Of a stretch of DNA of 28,066 nt, positions 6,562-14,931 are shown in pieces. Under the pieces are notes generated by a model. That model ran no database searches. It was not told the DNA's origin and saw nothing but the letters and a program-made list of their open reading frames with translations. The first letter of the stretch is position 1. Each line of letters opens with the position of its first letter. This DNA is from an uncultured Mycoplasmatota bacterium (lineage in GTDB: Bacteria; Bacillota_I; Bacilli_A; RF39; UBA660): contig CAMMKE010000008.1 of the NCBI GenBank assembly GCA_946497375.1, forward strand, positions 1-28,066. Reading direction: 5' to 3'. The position numbers were made by a program, and so were the translations under genes.

Positions 6562-6826
6562 CTCTTTCACCTATTTCTTTAAATATTTTATTTAATTTCA
6601 TTATTAAGAGATTAGTCTCGTTCTCTAATCGTTTATATCTCATAAATTTCTCATTGTTATAGATTTCTTTTTTTAGGGTTTCATCCTCTGTTTCTCTATA
6701 TTTATTAATTAGACTAATTAAGTCTTTATCATTATAGATATCATTTAAAGATTTTCTTATATTAAAAGCTAATTTAGAGTTTTTTATATCTAACAACAAC
6801 TCCTGATAGATTAAATTATAGTCCAT
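6548..6826 (-). CDS. ylbF: YlbF-family regulator
   Basis: The 92-residue all-helical protein has the YlbF/YmcA layout: an N-terminal helix (LLLDIKNSKLAFNIRKS), a central charged region, and the C-terminal signature NEKFMRYKRLENETNLLIMKLNKIF. In B. subtilis, YlbF (RicF) forms a complex with YmcA and YaaT. That complex guides RNase Y processing and promotes competence, biofilm formation and sporulation. It is shorter than B. subtilis YlbF (about 149 residues). Family assignment rests on the helix pattern and on its position next to rsmD and close to ylbE-ylbD. It probably forms a two-gene transcript with rsmD. Confidence 0.75.
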   Translation of the reverse strand: MDYNLIYQELLLDIKNSKLAFNIRKSLNDIYNDKDLISLINKYRETEDETLKKEIYNNEKFMRYKRLENETNLLIMKLNKIFKEIGERDENN

Positions 6827-6847
6827 ACTCTTCCCTCTTTCTTTATT

Positions 6848-6877
6848 AATATATCACATTTTACTTTTCTTTTACAA
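6848..6877 (-). promoter_or_regulatory. Promoter of ylbF-rsmD
   Basis: TTGTAA (6872-6877), an 18-bp spacer and TATATT (6848-6853), with an extended -10 TG two bases upstream. It lies 22 bp from the ylbF start, in the divergent gap shared with the 322-residue gene. Confidence 0.5.
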
Positions 6878-6915
6878 AAATAAAATATATAATAAAGTTA
6901 GTTGGGGGAATAATT

Positions 6916-7884
6916 ATGAAAAGTTTATGGAATGGAAATAATAAGGGACAAATACATAAATATGTATATAGTGGTGCATTAACTCAAGATGAACTTAAGT
7001 TACTAAACGACTTAATAGAATTTAATTGCAGATATGAAGATGCTTTTTTTAATAAAGATATAGACAATGATATTCTTGAAATGATTGATAATGTTATAGA
7101 TGATAAGTTAAAAAGTATTAGTCCTGATTTAGCTTTTAAGTTTCTTAATAGATTATGGACTATATATGGCAATGTAAACTCTACTCTTGATGCCAATATA
7201 CTAAATGGTTTTGAATTTGATTTAGTAATTCATAGACTGTCTATACAACTTCTTGACAGAGCGACTGAAGATGAAAAATCTTTTCTTTATAATTATCGTT
7301 CAATTAAGAGTGATGACCTTTTAAAATATTTTAAATATAATTTTTATTATAAATTTTATCCTTTAGGCTCAAAAGCTAATAAGATGTTAACACTTGACCA
7401 TGTAGATATTTTTCTAGCTTTGCTAAATGGTTCTAATGATATTGAGGAAACAACAGCTGATTCCATAACTAGTATATATTTATTCTTATATAAAGATATT
7501 TTTAAGGAAATATTAAATAATAGAATAACTATAAAAAGTTGTAGTGTTTTAGCACAAAGATTTAATGGCTATGAAAGATATGTAATTAAGGAACATACTT
7601 GTATTAAGGTCGCAAACATTGCTATACAGTTTGCATCTGAAGCAATGTCTATGTTAACTTACAAAGATAAGGATTTAACAGATGATGATATAGAGTATCT
7701 AAAAGTAGGTAAAATATATTTAGATAGTCTACTTATGCCTTTAAAAGATTTTGAAGTAGATAAAGTATTAAGTTTTTATAATGCAAATGAAGCTACTGTT
7801 GATACAAGAGAATGTACTAAAGCTTTATCTTATGTAAAGAAAAGTATTAATAACAAAGATGAACAATTAAAAAGAAATAGTTAA
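6916..7884 (+). CDS. Cytoplasmic helical protein of unknown function (322 residues)
   Basis: Not recognised. The protein lacks a signal peptide or membrane segment and looks almost wholly alpha-helical and acidic. It starts MKSLWNGNNKGQIHKYVYSG and contains LNRLWTIYGNV, LDHVDIFLALLNGS and KVANIAIQFASEAM, none of which I can tie to a family. A GGGGG-type ribosome-binding site precedes the ATG by 9 nt, and AT-rich sequence with TATAAT (about 6889-6894) lies upstream. It is transcribed against all its neighbours and splits the conserved ylb cluster (ylbE-ylbD on one side, ylbF-rsmD on the other). This suggests an insertion, although no flanking repeats or recombinase are visible. Confidence 0.75.
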   Translation: MKSLWNGNNKGQIHKYVYSGALTQDELKLLNDLIEFNCRYEDAFFNKDIDNDILEMIDNVIDDKLKSISPDLAFKFLNRLWTIYGNVNSTLDANILNGFEFDLVIHRLSIQLLDRATEDEKSFLYNYRSIKSDDLLKYFKYNFYYKFYPLGSKANKMLTLDHVDIFLALLNGSNDIEETTADSITSIYLFLYKDIFKEILNNRITIKSCSVLAQRFNGYERYVIKEHTCIKVANIAIQFASEAMSMLTYKDKDLTDDDIEYLKVGKIYLDSLLMPLKDFEVDKVLSFYNANEATVDTRECTKALSYVKKSINNKDEQLKRNS

Positions 7885-7886
7885 AA

Positions 7887-8108
7887 CTATCTCATAACTT
7901 CCAAGAATGATTTTATTAAGTTTAAGCTATTAGAAATATTTTCTATTTTATCGCTTGGTCTTAAACGATATTTTTCTTTCATTTCTTCTTCTAACTGTTT
8001 TAGAAATATTGGACTTCTATTAAGATATTTATACCAATAGGAATTTTCTCTTAGATATCTATAAAGATTAGGATCACTCTTAATCTTTAATCTTGTTTCT
8101 ACTTGCAT
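7887..8108 (-). CDS. ylbE: YlbE-like protein
   Basis: The 73-residue protein matches the small YlbE family: IKSDPNLYRYLRENSYWYKYLNRSP with the typical Leu-Arg-Glu and Trp-Tyr pattern, then LEEEMKEKYRLRPSDKIENI and a short helix. The B. subtilis protein has no firmly known function. The start codon overlaps the preceding ylbD stop as TAATG, implying coupled translation. Gene order ylbD-ylbE matches B. subtilis, which supports the call. Confidence 0.8.
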   Translation of the reverse strand: MQVETRLKIKSDPNLYRYLRENSYWYKYLNRSPIFLKQLEEEMKEKYRLRPSDKIENISNSLNLIKSFLEVMR

Positions 8109-8461
8109 TAGTCCTCATAATATTTATTAATAGGTCTCTCTTCATAATTTGGTATATATTCATCATTATTTTTAGGAACTATTTCACTAATTATACTTAC
8201 TGCTTTCTGTAAGCCATTAACACTTCTTTGTACAGTATCTAAGTCAATATTTCTAAAAAGATTAGTTATTTCTTTAAATGAGGAAGAAGATGTTTCTTTT
8301 ACCTCATTTTTTGATGTTAAAACTTCATCGAAGACACTACTATCTTCTCCATACATATCATAAGCTTCATATAACTTTTGAAAAGTAGTTTTATTATTAA
8401 AGACAGCCTGGGCTAACTCTGGTCTTTTTTTTATAAACTCTTTAAAACTTTCTTTAGACAT
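8108..8461 (-). CDS. ylbD: YlbD-like putative spore coat protein
   Basis: The protein has about 117 residues. The N-terminal half has the YlbD pattern: SFKEFIKKRPELAQAVFNNK, then TTFQKLYEAYDMYGEDSSVF. The second half is less conserved, with LFRNIDLDTVQRSVNGLQKA and a tyrosine-rich tail (NYEERPINKYYED). Bacillus YlbD is annotated as a putative spore coat protein, so this adds to the sporulation signal, but its function is weakly established even there. AGGTGATG selects the ATG at 8461 over the GTG nine bases upstream. It is the first gene of a ylbD-ylbE pair and begins just after the parC terminator. Confidence 0.78.
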   Translation of the reverse strand: MSKESFKEFIKKRPELAQAVFNNKTTFQKLYEAYDMYGEDSSVFDEVLTSKNEVKETSSSSFKEITNLFRNIDLDTVQRSVNGLQKAVSIISEIVPKNNDEYIPNYEERPINKYYED

Positions 8462-8486
8462 AAACATCACCTAATAAATAATATGC

Positions 8487-8518
8487 AAAAAAAGACGACT
8501 TATTTCAAAAAGTCGTCT
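8487..8518 (-). terminator. Intrinsic terminator of parC
   Basis: A perfect 9-bp stem, AGACGACTT (8510-8518, minus-strand 5' arm) with AAGTCGTCT (8493-8501), is followed by seven T's on the minus strand. The 5' arm, the loop and the stop codon lie within the last codons of parC. Confidence 0.85.
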
Positions 8519-11001
8519 ATTGTCATTAATCTTTTATCAATATCTTCAAGAGATACTTGGTCTTTCTTAGGAATAGTATCTTCTTTCTCAGTAGGCTTTT
8601 CTAATATCTTATAAAGGAAAGCATTAGTAAGTCCTTTTTTATTAATAGTACTACCTGTAGAATATCTATCAGTAATAGGTAGTTCTGTTGGTTTAATTAA
8701 AGTAATATCACCATTTTTAAGTCCTATATGGTCTTTATTAGTAGGCATTAAGGCCTTAATAACATGATATGGATTAGTCTTAACATCTCTTATAGTCATT
8801 AAGCCACGTCTTGCTCTACTACTCTTTTCAAAGTCTTTTAATTTAACTCTTTTACCTGTACCTTTATCTGTAAGGATTGCAAGATAGTCACTGGCCTCTT
8901 CATTAAAGTTTATAGTACTAACAACAGTATCATCTTTTAAGTTAATTGCTTTAACTCCACTAGCTTTTATACCAACAATAGGTACTTCATCTTTAGCAAA
9001 CCAAAGTCCATAACCTAAAGATGTAGCGATAAAGATATCAGGATTAGTATCTAACATAACATCAACAACAGTATCGTCATCTTTTAGTTTAATACAACTA
9101 CTAGGTTTAGATGTTCTAGTTATCTTAAAGTCAGAAAGACTTGTTCTTTTAATCATACCATTTGCAGTAGAGATTATAACATTAACATCTTTCTTAAAAT
9201 CTTTAACAAGTAAACTAGATATGACCTCTTCTCCTTCTCCTAAAGGTACTAAATTACTAACGTGTTTACCAAGTTCTTTCCATTTTAAATCATAAATAGT
9301 ATGAACTGGTATAAATAAGAAGTTACCTTGATTAGTAAAGACTAGTAAGGTATCTAAAGTAGAAGCCTCATATAGTCCTACTAGATAGTCATTCTCTTTT
9401 AAAGTAGTCTCTTCATCTTTACTTGCACTATAACTTTTTAGACTAGTTCTTTTAATGTAGCCATCTTTACTTAATGTTACAATAACATCTTCTTTAGGTA
9501 TCATTACAGTCGTATCTATTTTTATTTCTGTTATCTCATCTTTTATTTCTGTAAGACGAGGTAGTGCATATTCATTTCTTACTTTACGTAACTCATCTTT
9601 CATAACTTTCTTTAAGACTTCTTCATTTCCTAGAATTGCCGTTAATCCTTCTATTATTTTTCTTAAAGTAGCCATTCTTTCTTCTAGTTCTACAACATCA
9701 GTATTAGTTAGGCGATATAGTTGTAATGTTACTATCGCTTCTGCTTGGGCCATAGAAAAGTCAAACTCTTTAACTAAATTCTCTTTAGCATCAGCTTTAT
9801 TCTTACTTGCTCTAATAACACGAATTACTTCATCAAGAATAGATAGACATTTAATAAGTCCTTCAACAATATGTAATTCACTCTTAGCATGGTCTAAATC
9901 AAACTGACTACGACGTGTAATAACTTCTTTTTGATGGTCGATAAAAGCATCAAGGGCTTGTTTTAGTCCTAAAAGACGTGGCCTTTTCTTAACAATGGCA
10001 ATCATATTAAAGTTATAACTAATTTGTAAATCAGTATTTTTTAATAAATAATTTACAATTAATTCTTTATTAGCTGTTTTCTTTAAATCAACAACAATTC
10101 TAACATCTTCTGCAGATTCATCTCTAACTTCAACAATACCATCTATTTTTTTATCAAGACGAATATCATCTATTTTCTTAACAAGTAGGGCTTTATTAAC
10201 TTCAAAAGGTATTTCAGTAATTACTAAAGAGTTCCCTTCAAAAGCATATTTACTTCTAATTATAACTCTACCCTTACCTGTTTCATAAGCATCTCTTATT
10301 CCTTTAATACCTTCAACAATACCACCAGTTGGAAAGTCTGGTCCTTTAACATATTTCATTAAAGTATCTAAACCACAATTAGGATTATCAATTCTATGTA
10401 TTGTGGCATCTATTACTTCTCCTAAGTTATGAGGAGGAATATTAGTAGCATATCCTGCAGAAATACCCATCGCACCATATACTAGTAAAGCAGGAAATCT
10501 TGCAGGTAGTACAGTAGGTTCAAGTGTTGTATCATCAAAGTTAGGAGCCATTTCTACCGTATCTTTATTAATATCACGTAACATTTCATTACTAATTTTA
10601 GATAGACGTGCTTCAGTATAACGGTAAGCGGCAGGAGAATCACCATCAATAGAACCATTATTACCATGCATATCAATATAAGGAAGTCTAGTTTTCCAAG
10701 ATTGACTCATACGAACCATGGCATCATAAATAGATGTATCACCATGAGGATGGTAATTACCAATAACGTCTCCTACCGTCTTTGCACTCTTACGATATCC
10801 CTTATCATAAGTATTTTTCTCTTTATACATTGAATAAAGAATTCTTCTTTGAACTGGTTTTAATCCATCTCTAGCATCAGGGATAGCCCGCTCTTGAATA
10901 ATGTATTTAGAATAACTTCCAAAACGCTCACCCATTATATCTTCAAGAGTATAATCCCAAATACGTTCTAATACTTCTTTAGTTTCTGTTTTCTTAGCCA
11001 T
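8500..11001 (-). CDS. parC: DNA topoisomerase IV subunit A
   Basis: The 833-residue protein is the DNA-cleaving subunit of topoisomerase IV, which decatenates daughter chromosomes with ParE. The N-terminus YTLEDIMGERFGSYSKYIIQ and RALPD-like RAIPDARDGLKPVQRRIL are the Gram-positive ParC type rather than GyrA. The catalytic Tyr is residue 128 in YRYTEARLS. HPHGDTSIYDAMVR is the quinolone-determining region: Thr89 and Asp93 stand at the positions of S. aureus Ser80 and Glu84. TGRAIV-type motifs are absent. The C-terminal half carries the beta-pinwheel repeats (for example VSTINFNEEASDYLAILTD), and the GyrA box QRRGGKG is missing, as expected for ParC. It follows parE with one small gene between them, and all three are probably cotranscribed. 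Confidence 0.95.
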   Translation of the reverse strand: MAKKTETKEVLERIWDYTLEDIMGERFGSYSKYIIQERAIPDARDGLKPVQRRILYSMYKEKNTYDKGYRKSAKTVGDVIGNYHPHGDTSIYDAMVRMSQSWKTRLPYIDMHGNNGSIDGDSPAAYRYTEARLSKISNEMLRDINKDTVEMAPNFDDTTLEPTVLPARFPALLVYGAMGISAGYATNIPPHNLGEVIDATIHRIDNPNCGLDTLMKYVKGPDFPTGGIVEGIKGIRDAYETGKGRVIIRSKYAFEGNSLVITEIPFEVNKALLVKKIDDIRLDKKIDGIVEVRDESAEDVRIVVDLKKTANKELIVNYLLKNTDLQISYNFNMIAIVKKRPRLLGLKQALDAFIDHQKEVITRRSQFDLDHAKSELHIVEGLIKCLSILDEVIRVIRASKNKADAKENLVKEFDFSMAQAEAIVTLQLYRLTNTDVVELEERMATLRKIIEGLTAILGNEEVLKKVMKDELRKVRNEYALPRLTEIKDEITEIKIDTTVMIPKEDVIVTLSKDGYIKRTSLKSYSASKDEETTLKENDYLVGLYEASTLDTLLVFTNQGNFLFIPVHTIYDLKWKELGKHVSNLVPLGEGEEVISSLLVKDFKKDVNVIISTANGMIKRTSLSDFKITRTSKPSSCIKLKDDDTVVDVMLDTNPDIFIATSLGYGLWFAKDEVPIVGIKASGVKAINLKDDTVVSTINFNEEASDYLAILTDKGTGKRVKLKDFEKSSRARRGLMTIRDVKTNPYHVIKALMPTNKDHIGLKNGDITLIKPTELPITDRYSTGSTINKKGLTNAFLYKILEKPTEKEDTIPKKDQVSLEDIDKRLMTIDDFLK

Positions 11002-11008
11002 TTTATCA

Positions 11009-11416
11009 CTACTTTCTCATCTCTAATCGTTTAATTCTTTCTTTAGTCTTCTCATAACTACCATCTTGATATCTTTCAAAAAAACAATTATATATTCTTT
11101 GTGTTTTTTCATCAACTTGGTTATATTTTTCTTCAAATCTTTTTTCTATAACCTTATCAATACGTTCCAACTTTTGAGTTTGCAAAGCACTCCAATAAAA
11201 ATTTTCGATAACAAAAATCCATTTACATTGATCACAGATTTCGCCAGCAAAATCTTTTGGTAGAGTAATAGCATAAAAATAAAATCCCCTCCTATATATA
11301 TGTGGTATATCATCAATTGTTAAACCATCAACATACTCGAAAGGAATATAGTTAGAAAAAAAATCATTAACAATACAAAATTTTACTGATGGTATATCAA
11401 AAGTATTTTCCCTCAT
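11009..11416 (-). CDS. Unknown 135-residue protein between parE and parC
   Basis: Not recognised. The protein starts MRENTFDIPSVKFCIVNDFF and includes a CDQCKW pair of cysteines, several aromatic residues (RRGFYFYAITLP, ENFYWSA) and a basic helical C-terminus (YEKTKERIKRLEMRK). There is no membrane segment. The start has a good Shine-Dalgarno (AGGAGG, 8-nt spacing). It lies 12 bp after parE and 7 bp before parC, all on the same strand, so it is transcribed with both. parE and parC are normally adjacent, so this is an extra gene. Codon use looks similar to its neighbours, but tryptophan and cysteine content is higher. Confidence 0.7.
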   Translation of the reverse strand: MRENTFDIPSVKFCIVNDFFSNYIPFEYVDGLTIDDIPHIYRRGFYFYAITLPKDFAGEICDQCKWIFVIENFYWSALQTQKLERIDKVIEKRFEEKYNQVDEKTQRIYNCFFERYQDGSYEKTKERIKRLEMRK

Positions 11417-11428
11417 AACCTAAACCTC

Positions 11429-13330
11429 CTATATCTTATAATCATCTTCCAAAGTAAACTCGACATTTTCATCTATCCACTCTTTACGAGGAGCGACATC
11501 ATCTCCCATAAGAACAGAGACACGTTTTTCTGCTAGTTGAGCATCTTCTATTTTAACTCTAATTAAAGTTCTTGAACCAGGCTTCATAGTAGTCTCACAT
11601 AACTGGTCAGCATTCATTTCACCAAGACCTTTATATCTTTGGATTTCACATTTCTTACCTTTAGACTTTTCTTTCATCTCTTCTACAGTATAAGCATATT
11701 CTATATTTTTACCACTTTGAATTTTAAATAGTGGTGGTAAGGCTACATAAAGTCTTCCATCTTCTATTAATGGTCTCATATAACGATAGAAGAATGTTAG
11801 AAGTAAACACTGAATATGTCCACCATCTTCATCAGCATCGCTCATGATGATTACTTTATTATATTCACAATCATTTATATCAAAGTTAGCACCATATCCT
11901 GCTCCTATTGTATAAATCATCGTATTAATTTCTTCATTTTTTAAGATATCTTCTACTTTAGCTTTCTCAGTATTTAAAACTTTACCACGTAATGGAAGTA
12001 TCGCTTGATATTTTCTATCTCTTCCTTGTTTAGCAGAACCACCGGCAGAATCACCCTCTACTAAGAATAGTTCTTTTTTAGTCTTATCTTTAGATTGAGC
12101 TGGAGTAAGCTTACCTGATAAAGCTCTTTCTTTTGGATTTTTACTCTTACCTTTTCTTGCTTCTTCTCTTGCCTTCCTTGCTGCTTCTCTTGCTACTTTA
12201 CTCTTTAATGATTTAGTAATTATCTCAGTTGCAATCGCTTTATTCTCTTCTAAATAAAACTGTAATTTCTCAGTAACAATAGAATCTACTATTGTTCTAG
12301 CTTGGGGTGTTCCAAGTTTTCCTTTAGTCTGACCTTCAAACTGTAACATATCTTCTGGTATTTTTAAAGAGATAATTGCAGTTAGACCTTCTCTAACGTC
12401 ACTACCTTCAAGTGCTTTCTCTTTACCTTTAATAAAGCCATTATTTTTGGCATAATCATTAAAAACACGAGTTAAAGCCGTTTTAAATCCTACTTCATGG
12501 GTACCACCATCACTAGTCTTAACATTATTAACGAATGATACAATATTTTCCTGATATGTATCAGTATATTGCATAGCGATTTCTACATCTATTTTATTTT
12601 TAACTCCTTCAAAGTCTAAAACATTATGTAAAGTAGTTTTATCTTCATTAAGGTACTCTACAAAAGCGACTAAACCTGTTTCATAACAAAACTTAGCATG
12701 TCTATCATCTTCTTCATCATGTACTTCTATTGTTAATCCTTTTAAAAGAAAAGCAGACTCCTGCATTCTTTCACAGATAGTTGTATATGAAAAGTTTGTT
12801 GTTGAAAATATTTCTGGATCTGGTAGGAATCTAACAGTTGTCCCTGTTTTATTAGTAGTACCAATCTTCTTTAATGGTTTATCTACTTTTCCTCCATCTT
12901 TAAAACGAATGAAGTATTCTCCCTTATCTCTTTTTATAGTTACTTCCATCCATTTAGATAAGGCATTAACAACACTACCACCAACACCATGAAGACCACC
13001 TGATACTTTATATCCTGCTTCTTCAAATTTACCACCAGCATGAAGTACTGTATAAATAACTTCAGGAGTAGGTTTACCTGAAGCATGCATTCCAACAGGA
13101 ACACCTCTACCTTCATCACTTACACTAACACTTTTATCAGAATGTATTGTTATAACAATATGTTTTCCATATCCATTTATCGCTTCATCTATAGCATTAT
13201 CAACAATTTCCCATACCAAATGATGTAGACCTCTTTTATCAGTAGAACCAATATACATACCAGGTCTTTTTCTAACTGCTTCTAATCCCTCTAATATTTT
13301 TATTGAACTGTCATCATATTTTACTGCCAT
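11429..13330 (-). CDS. parE: DNA topoisomerase IV subunit B
   Basis: The 633-residue protein is the ATPase subunit of topoisomerase IV. The GHKL ATPase residues are WEIVDNAIDEA (Glu41, Asn45), DEGRGVPV (from 72) and GGLHGVGG (111-118). The transducer domain carries LEGSDVREGLTAIISLKIPE. The TOPRIM metal site is EGDSAGG (425-431) and DAD (498-500) plus Asp502, and the ParE C-terminal RYKGLGEMNADQL follows. HASGKPTPEVIYTVLHAGGK and the Gram-positive-style length point to ParE rather than GyrB. Translation starts with MAVKYDDSSIKILEGLEAV. The leader holds a small CAAAAG/CTTTTG hairpin of unknown meaning. Confidence 0.95.
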   Translation of the reverse strand: MAVKYDDSSIKILEGLEAVRKRPGMYIGSTDKRGLHHLVWEIVDNAIDEAINGYGKHIVITIHSDKSVSVSDEGRGVPVGMHASGKPTPEVIYTVLHAGGKFEEAGYKVSGGLHGVGGSVVNALSKWMEVTIKRDKGEYFIRFKDGGKVDKPLKKIGTTNKTGTTVRFLPDPEIFSTTNFSYTTICERMQESAFLLKGLTIEVHDEEDDRHAKFCYETGLVAFVEYLNEDKTTLHNVLDFEGVKNKIDVEIAMQYTDTYQENIVSFVNNVKTSDGGTHEVGFKTALTRVFNDYAKNNGFIKGKEKALEGSDVREGLTAIISLKIPEDMLQFEGQTKGKLGTPQARTIVDSIVTEKLQFYLEENKAIATEIITKSLKSKVAREAARKAREEARKGKSKNPKERALSGKLTPAQSKDKTKKELFLVEGDSAGGSAKQGRDRKYQAILPLRGKVLNTEKAKVEDILKNEEINTMIYTIGAGYGANFDINDCEYNKVIIMSDADEDGGHIQCLLLTFFYRYMRPLIEDGRLYVALPPLFKIQSGKNIEYAYTVEEMKEKSKGKKCEIQRYKGLGEMNADQLCETTMKPGSRTLIRVKIEDAQLAEKRVSVLMGDDVAPRKEWIDENVEFTLEDDYKI

Positions 13331-13417
13331 TATTTCACATCCTTCAAGATTTCAAAAAAAAGATACAAAAGCTTTAACCTTTTGCCCTTATCTATTCTTT
13401 TCAACGTTTATTTTATC

Positions 13418-13447
13418 AAAAAAAAGAAGTAAATTCAAGGAATTTAC
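13418..13447 (-). terminator. Intrinsic terminator of the 13474-14241 gene
   Basis: GTAAATTC (13440-13447 read on minus) pairs with GAATTTAC (13429-13436) around a 3-nt loop. TTC and then a run of T's follow on the minus strand. It separates this transcript from parE. Confidence 0.8.
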
Positions 13448-13473
13448 ACTCTTTATGTCAAATTTATTACTTA

Positions 13474-14241
13474 TTAACTTTCATTTCTTTCACAAGTATA
13501 ACCTTTATTTTCTAATTCTTGTTCAATAGTAGTAACACTTTCATTCAATTCATATTCTGGATAAAAGCCCTCAAATTCTGCAATGTTATTAGTAATAAAA
13601 TCCATATCAAGTTTTTTATAATCTATATTTTGTGTAGTAACCTGTACTGCAGCACTTACACTACAACTAGCACTCATACCAATATTATTTTCTTTTAATA
13701 CAGTTTGAAGTAATTCGCAAGAGTTTTCTCTTTCTGTTAAAATACTATTATCAGTCGCTGTATCTGCTAATCTATTAGTAGTAACCATAGTACTACTTTT
13801 CAATCTATTTTTTTTATAATTGAAAGTCAACTTATAATTATAATCAACACTATCTGTAGAAGTACTAAATGTGCAAATCATATCGCCACTTTTTAATTCA
13901 TTTACACCATTTTTTTCATTCATATAGTCAGTAATAAATTCTGTTATATCAGGTAAGAAAAACACGAATGCAAAAAGAAATATCATTAATAGAACAAGAA
14001 ATACAGGATGTCCTTTTTTCTTTTTTCCAGTAGTGTTTTCTTCTATTTTAGCAGCAGTTGGAACTGTATTATCTTGATTATTATCTGCGCTTTTCTCTTG
14101 ACTTACCTCATTAGTATTAGAAGCTTCTACTACTTTAGGTTCATTATTCACTGGAGTAGAATTTACAGTATTATCAGTTTCTGGTGTTACCACTTTAGGA
14201 GTTTCTTCATTAATTTTATTATTATCATTTTTATTATCCAT
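13474..14241 (-). CDS. Membrane-anchored protein of unknown function
   Basis: The 255-residue protein has a long Asn/Thr/Glu-rich, probably disordered N-terminus (about 1-75), a basic stop (GKKKKGHP), and one membrane helix at about 79-97 (FLVLLMIFLFAFVFFLP). An outside domain of about 150 residues follows, starting near GDMICTFSTSTDSVDYNYKL. That domain has four cysteines, and the pattern CTFST...NYKLTFNYKKNRLKSST is reminiscent of small extracellular YehR-like domains, but I cannot name a family with confidence. It is transcribed from its own promoter at 14283-14311 and ends at the 13418-13447 hairpin. Confidence 0.7.
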   Translation of the reverse strand: MDNKNDNNKINEETPKVVTPETDNTVNSTPVNNEPKVVEASNTNEVSQEKSADNNQDNTVPTAAKIEENTTGKKKKGHPVFLVLLMIFLFAFVFFLPDITEFITDYMNEKNGVNELKSGDMICTFSTSTDSVDYNYKLTFNYKKNRLKSSTMVTTNRLADTATDNSILTERENSCELLQTVLKENNIGMSASCSVSAAVQVTTQNIDYKKLDMDFITNNIAEFEGFYPEYELNESVTTIEQELENKGYTCERNES

Positions 14242-14282
14242 AGACTACACCCTTTCGTTATTCTTTATTTAAATCTGAATAA

Positions 14283-14311
14283 ATTATAACATTTTACTTT
14301 AAAAACGTAAA
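14283..14311 (-). promoter_or_regulatory. Promoter of the 13474-14241 gene
   Basis: TTTACG (14306-14311), a 17-bp spacer and a perfect TATAAT (14283-14288) with an extended -10 TGT. The -35 end lies inside the last codons of rpe. No hairpin is seen after rpe, so read-through from the rpe operon into this gene is also possible. Confidence 0.6.
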
Positions 14312-14931
14312 CTATTTATTTGCTTTTGATAATCATCACTACTTGTTATATAATTACCACTTACTATAATATCTGTTAAATTATGGATTTTTTTGGCAAC
14401 TATATCATTAACTCCCCCATCTATACTTATTTTAAAATTAAAGTCTTTATATTCTTTTTTTAGGACTTTTAATTCTTTTAATTTGTCTATTGTTTTATCA
14501 ATAAACTTTTGTCCACCTTTACCTGGTATAACTCCCATTACTAATATTAAATCTATATATGGTAAATAAGGTATTAATTTTTCTACTTTATCATCTGGAT
14601 TAAGAGCAAGTCCTGCTTTAATACCATAACTTTTAATTAGTTTTAGATTACTTAAAGTATCTTCTAGAGTATCTAAATGTATAGTGATATACTCTGTATT
14701 TAGACTAGCATAGTCACCAATATAAATACTAGGAGATGCAACCATTAAATGAACATCTAATCTTTTATCAGTAAATTTATAGATATGTCTCATCTCTTTA
14801 AATGGTAATGATTTATTCTCTACATACTTACCATCCATAACATCTACATGAATAAAGTCTACATCTGTATCGTTTAACTTTGTTAAAGTATTTGGTATAT
14901 CTTTACTAGTTAAAAAAGATGCACTAATCAT
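14299..14931 (-). CDS. rpe: Ribulose-phosphate 3-epimerase
   Basis: The 210-residue TIM-barrel enzyme interconverts ribulose-5-phosphate and xylulose-5-phosphate in the pentose phosphate pathway. Motifs: ISASFLTSK at the N-terminus, FIHVDVMDGKYVEN with the metal-binding His and Asp, VHLMV, VMGVIPGKGGQKF (normally V-PGFGGQ), and ISIDGGV. The IPGKGGQ has Lys where Phe is usual. Its start overlaps the rsgA stop as ATGA, and the rsgA-rpe order is the same as in Bacillus, where it follows prkC. Confidence 0.93.
   Translation of the reverse strand: MISASFLTSKDIPNTLTKLNDTDVDFIHVDVMDGKYVENKSLPFKEMRHIYKFTDKRLDVHLMVASPSIYIGDYASLNTEYITIHLDTLEDTLSNLKLIKSYGIKAGLALNPDDKVEKLIPYLPYIDLILVMGVIPGKGGQKFIDKTIDKLKELKVLKKEYKDFNFKISIDGGVNDIVAKKIHNLTDIIVSGNYITSSDDYQKQINSLRF

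Noticed and set aside
8500..13330. Alternative call of the topoisomerase pair as GyrA/GyrB
   Set aside because: The sequence style of both subunits is ParC/ParE, and the GyrA box is missing.
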